A stretch of DNA of 19,699 nt from an uncultured Oscillospiraceae bacterium (GTDB taxonomy: Bacteria; Bacillota; Clostridia; Oscillospirales; Oscillospiraceae): contig CAAEKQ010000148.1 of assembly GCA_900756575.1 (NCBI GenBank), positions 1 to 19,699 of the forward strand, in the 5' to 3' direction. Below, in pieces: positions 14,207 to 19,699 of this stretch. The stretch's first letter is position 1; each line of letters opens with the position of its first letter. The notes below the pieces were generated by a model that saw only the letters and a list, made by a program, of their open reading frames with translations, did no database searches and was not told where the DNA came from. The position numbers were made by a program, and so were the translations under genes.

Positions 14207-16009
14207 TTATTCAAAAACCTGCGTGCTGAGGTAATCCTCGGTGGTCTCCTTCCGGCGCAGGGGCACGGCGGTTTCGTCCTCCGTCCAGAGATATTCCCCG
14301 CAGCGTAGCCGACCGCCGTAGTTGTAGCCCATGGAGTGACCGTGAGCACCGGCGTCGTGGATCACCAGAATGTCGCCGGGTTCAAGCTCCGGCAGAAGTC
14401 GCTTCTGGGCGAATTTGTCGGTGTTTTCGCAGACGGCGCCGACCACATCCCATTGGGTGCGGTCATTTGCGCCCTCTTTCCCGGAAACGGAGATGTGGTG
14501 ATAGGCACCGTACATCATGGGCCGCATCAAATCCGCTGCCGACGCATCCACACCGGCATAGTTCCGGGCGGCGTGCTTGATCTGCGTCACCTTCGTCACC
14601 AGAACGCCGTGGGGGCCGGTGACATAGCGCCCAAGCTCCGTATACAGTGCGGGATAATTCCCGTCCGGATAGGCGGTTTCCAATACCTGATGCACTGCAT
14701 TTCCAAGGGAATGTAGGTCAGGGGCCTGTTCCCCGGGCCGATAGCCGATGCCAATGCCGCCGGAGAGATTGAGATACGCCACAGGCAGTACCGAAGAAAC
14801 CTGCTTCCCAAGCCGACAGAGCAGCTCCGCCACAGCGGGATAATACCCCGGCTCCAGGGTGTTGCCGGACAGATAGGCGTGAAGGCCGATGTGCTGTACC
14901 CCCAGCTCCTTTAAGTGCCGGACGGTATCCGGCAGCTGATCCTCGGGAACGCCGAATTTGATGCCGTCCGTTGCCACTTCGGTCAGGCCAAACCGAAAGC
15001 TCTCCTTTGGCGTAACCCGCAGGCCCACGGTATCCCCCAGCAATCCGGCGGCATAGAATCGGTCTGCCAGTTCGGCCCCATCCAGCACCGGCATACAACC
15101 GACCTCTTTCGCCGCTGCCAAATCCTCATCCCGGGGGAAATTGGGCAAAAACAGAATTTCCTCAGGGGTAAATCCGCATTTTTTGCACAAAACCAGCTCT
15201 GCTGCCGAGGAACACACCACGCCCTGCCCCTGGGCCCGCAGCAGCTTCAGAATTCCGGCGGTGGGGGTTGCCTTCACCGGGAAGAACTGCCGATGGCCGG
15301 AGTTCCAGGAAAACGCCTCCTGTACCTGACGGCAAGCGTTTTCGATGCCTGCCTGGTCATAGAGATAAAAGGGCGTAGGCAATTGTGTTGCAAGTTTTTT
15401 CAACTGCTCCGGCAGAACGAACGTGGGATCCTTTTCGCCGGGATCGCCGTCCTTGGGGGGGAGATTGACATAGAGCTTCACTGGATTTTTGAGCACCACC
15501 TTGCGGATATACCGCAGGGTCTCCTTCTCCCCTTTTTCCGCCAGCATGGTCAGAATCTCCACCACCTGGGCGTGGGTCTGGGGGTGCATCATTTTTGAAT
15601 CCCGGCTGTGTTCCAGATAGTCCAGGGGATCTTTGTCCGTATAATTCTTTCCGTGGTAGACCCGGCAGGCGGCGATGCGGTCCAGGCAGAGCTCCACCAT
15701 ATAGCGGGTGGGCATCGGGTGGCCCATGAGCTGCATATCCCGGCCGCCGTAGTCGATCCAGTATTCCAAGTGGTGCTTATTGCGCCCCTTATGGTGGAGC
15801 CATGCGGTGGAATAGCCCAGCTCCTCCCGCTCGGCGGCGTTGGGACTGCGGGTGCCGGTATAGTATTTGGCCCCCACCCGAAACTCCGTCCAGGAATATT
15901 TGCTCATATCGTGCATGAGCCCCTGACGGATCAGGCCCACCCGGAAGCAATACTGCATAACCAGGAGCTTATGATGTGTGATGGTTTTGAAATGCCCCAG
16001 GGCGTGCAT
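14207..16009 (-). CDS. lysA: DUF5662 domain fused to a diaminopimelate decarboxylase-type domain
   Basis: One uninterrupted 600-aa frame encodes two domains. Residues 1 to about 160 match my recollection of the DUF5662 family, of unknown function, with a His/Asp-rich pattern (His12-His13, His33-Asp34, His72-His73, His79-His80 in LHHKGRNKHH) that resembles metal-binding HD-like helices. After a linker (about 165-205) comes a fold-type III PLP decarboxylase: Lys246 (PVKATPTAGILKLL) should hold PLP, GLHAYLSGN (375-383) and LSGGIGIGY (415-423) bind it, ELGR (458-461) and CENTD (527-531) form the active site with HDAGAHGHSMGYNY. These variants are typical of the atypical Firmicutes LysA branch, which makes lysine from meso-DAP. 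The start has GGAGG 7 bases upstream. The gene is divergent from sigK. The domain fusion is the odd feature; DAP decarboxylase activity is likely but not certain. Confidence 0.85.
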   Translation of the reverse strand: MHALGHFKTITHHKLLVMQYCFRVGLIRQGLMHDMSKYSWTEFRVGAKYYTGTRSPNAAEREELGYSTAWLHHKGRNKHHLEYWIDYGGRDMQLMGHPMPTRYMVELCLDRIAACRVYHGKNYTDKDPLDYLEHSRDSKMMHPQTHAQVVEILTMLAEKGEKETLRYIRKVVLKNPVKLYVNLPPKDGDPGEKDPTFVLPEQLKKLATQLPTPFYLYDQAGIENACRQVQEAFSWNSGHRQFFPVKATPTAGILKLLRAQGQGVVCSSAAELVLCKKCGFTPEEILFLPNFPRDEDLAAAKEVGCMPVLDGAELADRFYAAGLLGDTVGLRVTPKESFRFGLTEVATDGIKFGVPEDQLPDTVRHLKELGVQHIGLHAYLSGNTLEPGYYPAVAELLCRLGKQVSSVLPVAYLNLSGGIGIGYRPGEQAPDLHSLGNAVHQVLETAYPDGNYPALYTELGRYVTGPHGVLVTKVTQIKHAARNYAGVDASAADLMRPMMYGAYHHISVSGKEGANDRTQWDVVGAVCENTDKFAQKRLLPELEPGDILVIHDAGAHGHSMGYNYGGRLRCGEYLWTEDETAVPLRRKETTEDYLSTQVFE

Positions 16010-16045
16010 GGAGATTCCTCCTAATGTCTTTATGTCACGATAACT

Positions 16046-16074
16046 ATTATACCCCGGATCGGGGATCGGCGCAA
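16046..16074 (-). promoter_or_regulatory. Promoter of the DUF5662-LysA gene
   Basis: On the minus strand TTGCGC (16074-16069), a 17-bp spacer and TATAAT (16051-16046). The spacer contains a small dyad CCCCG-GAT-CGGGG at 16052-16064 that might bind a regulator. The leader of about 30 bases includes GGAGG; no lysine riboswitch fits in it. Confidence 0.7.
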
Positions 16075-16149
16075 CCGGTATCCATGCCCCTGGCGGGATA
16101 GATATTTTCCCCGCTTTGAAAGTGAAAATTGGTAAAGGTCAACAATTTG

Positions 16150-16177
16150 GCCTGTCCTGATTGGCAAGCGGACAGGC
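16150..16177. promoter_or_regulatory. Inverted pair of SpoIIID-like sites upstream of sigK
   Basis: GCCTGTCC (16150-16157) and GGACAGGC (16170-16177) form a perfect 8-bp dyad with a 12-base gap. Read outward in from each side, the arms match the published SpoIIID consensus WWRRRACARNY at about 10 of 11 positions (minus strand, TCAGGACAGGC) and 9 of 11 (plus strand, AGCGGACAGGC). SpoIIID is a known activator of sigK in spore formers, which fits the position, but the assignment rests on motif similarity only. Confidence 0.45.
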
Positions 16178-16196
16178 GGAGGCGGCATATACTCTT

Positions 16197-16204
16197 GGGA
16201 GGTG
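16197..16204 (+). promoter_or_regulatory. sigK ribosome-binding site
   Basis: GGGAGGTG lies 6 bases before the ATG at 16211. An in-frame GTG at 16202 is part of this site, so it is unlikely to be the start codon. Confidence 0.8.
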
Positions 16205-16210
16205 AATGCG

Positions 16211-16963
16211 ATGATTGCACTGCTGCTGACTGCCAACACGCTGCTGTATACCCTGCGGCTGACCACGCCGGTTGGCTCCTTCCCCAAGCCCCTTAGCGCC
16301 AAGGAGGAGCAATATTATCTCGCCCGCTGGGCGGAGGGAGATTTGGAGGCACGAAATATTCTGGTGGAGCGGAACCTAAGGCTGGTGGCCCATATTCTCA
16401 AGAAATACTATGCGTCCTCGGCGGACCAGGATGATCTCATCTCCATTGGCACCATTGGGCTCATCAAGGCCATCTCCACCTTTGACGGGAGCAAGGGGGC
16501 GCGGCTTGCCACCTACGCGGGGCGATGTATTCAGAACGAAATTCTCATGTATTTCCGTTCCCAGCGAAAAAGCGCCGGGGATATTTCCCTGTCCGATGCC
16601 ATTGAAACGGGTCAGGACGGTTCCAGCCTCAGCGTGATGGATGTACTCTCCAGCGACGAGGATCTGTTCCAGCAGACCCATCTGCGCAGTGAGACGAAAA
16701 AACTCATGGGCCTGCTGGATCGAACGTTAACGTCCCGGGAAAAGCAGATCATCACCTGGCGCTACGGACTGTTTGGTACTGCGCCCCTGGCCCAGCGTCA
16801 GGTGGCGGAGAAATTGGGGATTTCCCGGAGCTATGTGTCGAGAATCGAGAAAAAAGCCCTGGAAAAGCTGCGAGATGCCATGGAGGAGCCGGAACGGGAT
16901 ATGTCCAAGGATTTGTCCGGGAAAATTGTTGAATTCCATCAGCCAACGGACGAGAAGGGTTGA
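16211..16963 (+). CDS. sigK: Sporulation RNA polymerase sigma factor, SigK type
   Basis: SigK directs RNA polymerase to late mother-cell genes (coat, cortex, lysis) during sporulation. The 250-aa protein aligns by eye with Bacillus SigK: FPKPLSAKEEQYYL, region 2 with ERNLRLVAHILKKYY and DDLISIGTIGLIKAISTF (75-91), RLATYAGRCIQNEILMYFRS, and a region 4 helix-turn-helix with QRQVAEKLGISRSYVSRIEKKALEKL (195-220). The reading frame is intact, with no skin-type element. Residues 1-22 (MIALLLTANTLLYTLRLTTP and on) form a hydrophobic extension before SFPKPLS, in the place and of the size of the Bacillus pro-sequence, so it may be made as inactive pro-SigK and need membrane cleavage. The ATG is fixed by GGGAGGTG. 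It is divergent from the DUF5662-LysA gene. Confidence 0.93.
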   Translation: MIALLLTANTLLYTLRLTTPVGSFPKPLSAKEEQYYLARWAEGDLEARNILVERNLRLVAHILKKYYASSADQDDLISIGTIGLIKAISTFDGSKGARLATYAGRCIQNEILMYFRSQRKSAGDISLSDAIETGQDGSSLSVMDVLSSDEDLFQQTHLRSETKKLMGLLDRTLTSREKQIITWRYGLFGTAPLAQRQVAEKLGISRSYVSRIEKKALEKLRDAMEEPERDMSKDLSGKIVEFHQPTDEKG

Positions 16964-16988
16964 ACCAAGGCCCCAGAAGTGCTATACT
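16960..16988 (+). promoter_or_regulatory. Promoter of the molybdoenzyme operon
   Basis: TTGAAC at 16960-16965 overlaps the sigK stop codon (16961-16963). A 17-bp spacer and the extended -10 TGCTATACT (16980-16988) follow. The predicted start is near 16995, about 29 bases before the ATG, so the operon can be read independently of sigK; no terminator separates the two. Confidence 0.75.
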
Positions 16989-17023
16989 ATCTCCACTAGG
17001 TTTTGGCAACGGAGGGAGAAATC

Positions 17024-19150
17024 ATGACTACAAAAGAGCGGCTGGCGGCAAAGCTCCCCGGCGAGGATACCGGTATCAGCCTGCACAATACTTTCTGCGA
17101 CATCTGTGCGCCCGGGCCACACTGCGGCGTGACCTGCTATGTGAAGGACGGGAAAATCATCAAGGTGGAGGGCACCGACGCACACCCCACCAACCACGGA
17201 AAGCTCTGCGCCCGGGGGCTTGCGGCCCGAGACTATGTCTACCGGAAGGATCGGGTGCAAACGCCTCTGAAACGAATCGGCAAAAAGGGTGAGGGGAAAT
17301 TCAGGCCCATCTCCTGGGATGAGGCCATGGAGGAGATCACCCGGCAGCTTCTCACCGTGCGGCAGGAATCCGGCGCATCCAGTGCGGCCTTTTACTGCGG
17401 CTATGAAAAGTGGTATCGCCCGTTTCTCCAGCGGCTGGCCTATAGCTATGGCTCGGTGAACTACGGCAGCGAGTCCTCCTCCTGCTTTACCTCCACGATC
17501 ATGTCCTGGAAGTGCGCCACCGGGGCGGAAATGGTGCAGCCGGACATGAAGAACGCCGGGGTATTTTTGGGGTTCTGCGCCAATCCCGGTATTTCCGCTT
17601 ATTTGATGAATGTCGGACTACAGGCCAACCACCGGCGGGGCATGAAGGTGATTATCATCGACCCGAGAATTACCCCGGCCTCCCAGTCTGCGGATCTCCA
17701 TCTTCGGGTAAAGCCCGGAACCGACGGCGCGCTGGCCCTATGTCTTGGCCGGGAGCTGATTCATAACGATTGGATTGACCGCGACTACATCCGGGAGAAT
17801 GTCTACGGCTTTGAAGCCTACAAAGAATACGTCGAAGCCTTTACCCCGGAGAAAACCGCGGAAATCACCGGCCTGACTCCGGAGGAAATTCGTCTGGCGG
17901 CGAAGATGGTGGGCGAAAATCTGCCTCTGGCCATCAATCCCTCCAATGCATCCCTGGTGCATTTCAAAAACGGAATGCAGAACCACCGGGCGGTGATGGC
18001 CCTGTCTGCCATTACCGGCAGCTATGACCGCCCCGGCGGCATGGTGCCCACCTACCTGACCTATGCCCATTCCATCGGCGGCTTTGAGACGTTAGAGCCG
18101 GAATTTTCCGTGGAGAAGTACCCCAAGGACGCGCCCATGCCCATCGGCTGCGAGCGTTTCCCACTCTGGCACAGCCTGATCGGCGAAATGCAGGCCTGTG
18201 ATCTGCCCCGGGCGATTCTCACGGAAAAGCCCTATCCCCTCAGAATGCTGTATGCCCACGGAATGAACTTCCGGATGTTCCCCGGGGCTTCGGAGATGAG
18301 GAAGGCGCTGGAGCAGCTGGAATTCTTCGTGGATGTGGACCCGTTTTTGACGGATTCCGCCAAGTATGCGGACATTGTGCTCCCGGCCTGCACCTCCTAT
18401 GAGCGCGGGGAATTTAAGGTGTTCGGCGGCGGATTTGCCCAGTATACCCAGCCGGTGATTGCGCCGCTGTATCAGGCCCGGCGGGACGACGAGATCATTC
18501 TGGAGCTGGCCCGGCGGCTGGACGTGGACGACGAGCTGCTCAAATCGGATCGGGATACCTGCATCCGGCACATGATCCGCAATACGCCCATTGATTTGGA
18601 TGAGCTGAGGCGCCACCCTGAGCTGCCCCAGAAGATTCGCGGCCTTAAAATAACGGCGGTGGGGCAGCATGGGTTCCAGACTCCCTCCGGGAAGTTTGAA
18701 CTGGATTCGTTGACAATTCAGGCGCTGCATGATCCGAACCTCGATTCCCTGCCCACCTATTGTTCCTCGGCGGACGATGCGGATCCGGCGGAATTCCCCA
18801 TGATCGTTTCCACGGGCATCCGGATTCCCGGCGGCCTTCATTCCCGGCTCCACGACTGCCCCAGCGCCCGTTCTCTCCGGAAGGAGCCCACGGCGGATAT
18901 CAGTTTGGAGGACGCGGAGAAGCTGGGCATTGCGGCGGGTGACACGATTACAATTACCACGGCCCACGGTCACGTTACCGTAAAGGCCAACCCCAGTGGA
19001 ACCATGCCGGATGGAATGGTGAGCCTTTATCACGGCTATCGGGAGGCCGATGCCAACAGTTTACTTAGCTACGATCATCGGGATCCCTATTCCGGCTTCC
19101 CAGGCTACCGCTGCATTCGCTGCAACATTGTGAAGGAGGAACAGGCATGA
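17024..19150 (+). CDS. Molybdopterin-dependent oxidoreductase, catalytic subunit (DMSO reductase superfamily)
   Basis: This 708-aa protein is the catalytic subunit of a molybdenum or tungsten bis-pterin enzyme. An N-terminal [4Fe-4S] site uses Cys from Cys25, Cys28, Cys34 and Cys62 (CDICAPGPHC...LCARG; Cys38 is extra). Residue Cys154 in GSESSSCFTST sits where DMSO-reductase-family enzymes place the metal ligand, so a Cys-ligated metal is inferred. The C-terminal pterin-binding domain (about 590-700) carries GLHSRLHDCPSARSL and LGIAAGDTITITT. No twin-arginine signal or membrane segment is seen, so it should act in the cytoplasm. The family includes acetylene hydratase, pyrogallol transhydroxylase and gut catechol dehydroxylases; the substrate cannot be named. 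The start at 17024 has GGAGGGAG at 17011-17018; the TTG at 17003 lacks one. Its stop overlaps the ferredoxin start (ATGA). Confidence 0.9.
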   Translation: MTTKERLAAKLPGEDTGISLHNTFCDICAPGPHCGVTCYVKDGKIIKVEGTDAHPTNHGKLCARGLAARDYVYRKDRVQTPLKRIGKKGEGKFRPISWDEAMEEITRQLLTVRQESGASSAAFYCGYEKWYRPFLQRLAYSYGSVNYGSESSSCFTSTIMSWKCATGAEMVQPDMKNAGVFLGFCANPGISAYLMNVGLQANHRRGMKVIIIDPRITPASQSADLHLRVKPGTDGALALCLGRELIHNDWIDRDYIRENVYGFEAYKEYVEAFTPEKTAEITGLTPEEIRLAAKMVGENLPLAINPSNASLVHFKNGMQNHRAVMALSAITGSYDRPGGMVPTYLTYAHSIGGFETLEPEFSVEKYPKDAPMPIGCERFPLWHSLIGEMQACDLPRAILTEKPYPLRMLYAHGMNFRMFPGASEMRKALEQLEFFVDVDPFLTDSAKYADIVLPACTSYERGEFKVFGGGFAQYTQPVIAPLYQARRDDEIILELARRLDVDDELLKSDRDTCIRHMIRNTPIDLDELRRHPELPQKIRGLKITAVGQHGFQTPSGKFELDSLTIQALHDPNLDSLPTYCSSADDADPAEFPMIVSTGIRIPGGLHSRLHDCPSARSLRKEPTADISLEDAEKLGIAAGDTITITTAHGHVTVKANPSGTMPDGMVSLYHGYREADANSLLSYDHRDPYSGFPGYRCIRCNIVKEEQA

Positions 19151-19569
19151 GACGCATTCAATTTGACCCGGAAAAATGCACCGGCTGCGCGGCCTGTCAA
19201 ATGGCCTGTAATGACCAGCGGGATATCCTCTGCGCCCTGAACCAAGCGCCCCTTCGGCATATGGAGCAGCGGGAGAAAAACGGCAAAATCCTGGACTACT
19301 CCGTGGGCTGCGTCCACTGCGGGAAATGCATGAAGGTATGTTCCCAGAAGGCCATTTCCCGGAACGAGCTGGGCTATGTGGTGCTGGACGGGGACAAATG
19401 CGTGGGCTGCGGAGCCTGCCAGAAGTCCTGTCCCTTCGGCGTGATTTCCATTCATCCCGAGACCGGGAAGGCTATGAAATGCGACGGCTGCTGGGGCAGA
19501 ATTCAGGCGGGGTTGCTGCCTGCCTGCGTCCATACCTGCCCCACTGGCGCTTTGACGCTGACGGATTGA
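19147..19569 (+). CDS. Four-cluster [4Fe-4S] ferredoxin subunit of the molybdoenzyme
   Basis: A 140-aa electron-transfer protein of the DmsB/HycB type. Four cysteine groups can bind four [4Fe-4S] clusters: CTGCAACQMAC (from Cys11), CVHCGKCMKVC, CVGCGACQKSCP, and the split group CDGC plus CVHTCP near the end. This is the standard electron-wire subunit of bis-pterin molybdoenzymes. It should hand electrons to or from the catalytic subunit encoded just upstream. The ATG overlaps the upstream stop by 4 bp and AAGGAGG at 19133-19139 lies 7 bases ahead, so translation is coupled and the two are very likely a stable pair. No membrane anchor subunit follows; the terminator 19639-19669 ends the unit. 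The electron partner, such as ferredoxin, flavodoxin or an NADH enzyme, is not visible. Confidence 0.92.
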   Translation: MRRIQFDPEKCTGCAACQMACNDQRDILCALNQAPLRHMEQREKNGKILDYSVGCVHCGKCMKVCSQKAISRNELGYVVLDGDKCVGCGACQKSCPFGVISIHPETGKAMKCDGCWGRIQAGLLPACVHTCPTGALTLTD

Positions 19570-19607
19570 CTCCCAAATCACACAAAAACTCCCGAAACCA
19601 AAGGCTT

Positions 19608-19627
19608 AATAGTGACAAGTAACTATT
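19608..19627. repeat. Small inverted repeat after the ferredoxin gene
   Basis: AATAGT (19608-19613) and ACTATT (19622-19627) are separated by 8 bases. GTGACAA and TTGTCGC around it also form an imperfect dyad. It lies between the ferredoxin stop and the terminator; its role is unknown and chance is possible. Confidence 0.25.
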
Positions 19628-19638
19628 TTGTCGCAGAG

Positions 19639-19669
19639 AACGGTGTGACCCGAAGGTCACGCCGTTTTT
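19639..19669 (+). terminator. Intrinsic terminator of the molybdoenzyme operon
   Basis: AACGGTGTGACC (19639-19650) pairs with GGTCACGCCGTT (19655-19666), one T-G wobble, closed by a CGAA loop, then TTTTT to 19669. It lies 70 bp after the ferredoxin stop. The remaining 30 bases to the window edge show nothing I can support. Confidence 0.9.
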
Positions 19670-19699
19670 CTGTGTTCATAGGTTGTTTGCGTGATGATA

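Larger units (their letters stand above)
16010..16210. other. Divergent control region between the DUF5662-LysA gene and sigK
   Basis: About 200 bp hold the minus-strand promoter at 16074-16046, a GCGGG/CCCGC weak dyad near 16092-16114, an AAATTG/CAATTT dyad at 16126-16148, and the perfect GCCTGTCC/GGACAGGC dyad at 16150-16177. I could not place a convincing plus-strand promoter for sigK. Confidence 0.6.

Noticed and set aside
14915..15598. A 227-aa plus-strand frame opposite the DUF5662-LysA gene
   Set aside because: It lies antisense to the PLP-binding part and linker of the fusion and has no expression signals.
16186..16193. CATATACT as a sigma-E or sigma-K -10 box for sigK
   Set aside because: Transcription would begin at about 16200, inside the ribosome-binding site, and no matching -35 was found.
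17024..19150. Naming the molybdoenzyme as acetylene hydratase, catechol dehydroxylase or formate dehydrogenase
   Set aside because: The family resemblance is clear but the substrate-defining residues cannot be judged by eye; no selenocysteine codon is seen at the Cys154 position.
1..19699. CRISPR array, transposon ends, tRNA genes or prophage genes
   Set aside because: No regularly spaced direct repeats, terminal inverted repeats with a transposase, cloverleaf sequences or phage-like proteins were found by reading both strands.

Overview
The window looks like chromosomal DNA from a spore-forming, diaminopimelate-using member of the Clostridia. The Oscillospiraceae/Flavonifractor-like gut lineages are my guess, but no 16S or other marker gene is present to fix this. 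The reasons are an intact sporulation sigma factor of the SigK type, a Firmicutes-style atypical diaminopimelate decarboxylase, strong AGGAGG-type ribosome-binding sites, near-consensus sigma-A promoters, fairly GC-rich genes and AT-rich intergenic DNA. I saw no insertion sequence, prophage, CRISPR array, rRNA or tRNA.

Layout: (1) 2-814, the 3' part of a WYL-domain regulator, convergent with (2) the gltB-gltD operon on the minus strand (6909-876), the two subunits of glutamate synthase. An AT-rich 413-bp divergent control region (6910-7322) carries near-perfect promoters for gltBD and for (3) a small membrane-anchored protein (7323-7718). (4) dapF (minus, 8619-7783) and a GNAT acetyltransferase (plus, 8779-9270) are divergent, with -35 boxes only 10 bp apart. 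(5) A two-TM protein of unknown function (minus, 10358-9318). (6) A plus-strand run: glpK, then an aminotransferase overlapping it by 4 bp, then a zinc-ribbon membrane protein (10547-13826). (7) A solitary 69-aa membrane protein (13956-14165). (8) A 600-aa fusion of a DUF5662 domain with a diaminopimelate-decarboxylase domain (minus, 16009-14207), divergent from (9) sigK (16211-16963). (10) A two-subunit, apparently cytoplasmic molybdopterin oxidoreductase with a four-cluster ferredoxin partner (17024-19569), closed by a terminator.

How the genes fit together: the left half is nitrogen and amino-acid metabolism (glutamate synthesis by GltBD; DapF and the LysA-type domain are the last two steps to meso-DAP and lysine). 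glpK feeds glycerol into glycolysis, but its operon partners are not glycerol genes. SigK drives late mother-cell gene expression in sporulation. It keeps a hydrophobic pro-sequence-like N-terminus, and an inverted pair of SpoIIID-like sites lies just upstream. The molybdoenzyme has its own promoter, whose -35 box overlaps the sigK stop codon, so it is probably a separate catabolic or respiratory unit of unknown substrate.

Most genes are single units or short operons. Convergent neighbours share one hairpin terminator each (827-867, 7730-7766, 9282-9313, 14171-14199). The least explained items are the DUF5662-LysA fusion, the molybdoenzyme, the glpK-aminotransferase coupling and the solitary 69-aa membrane protein.
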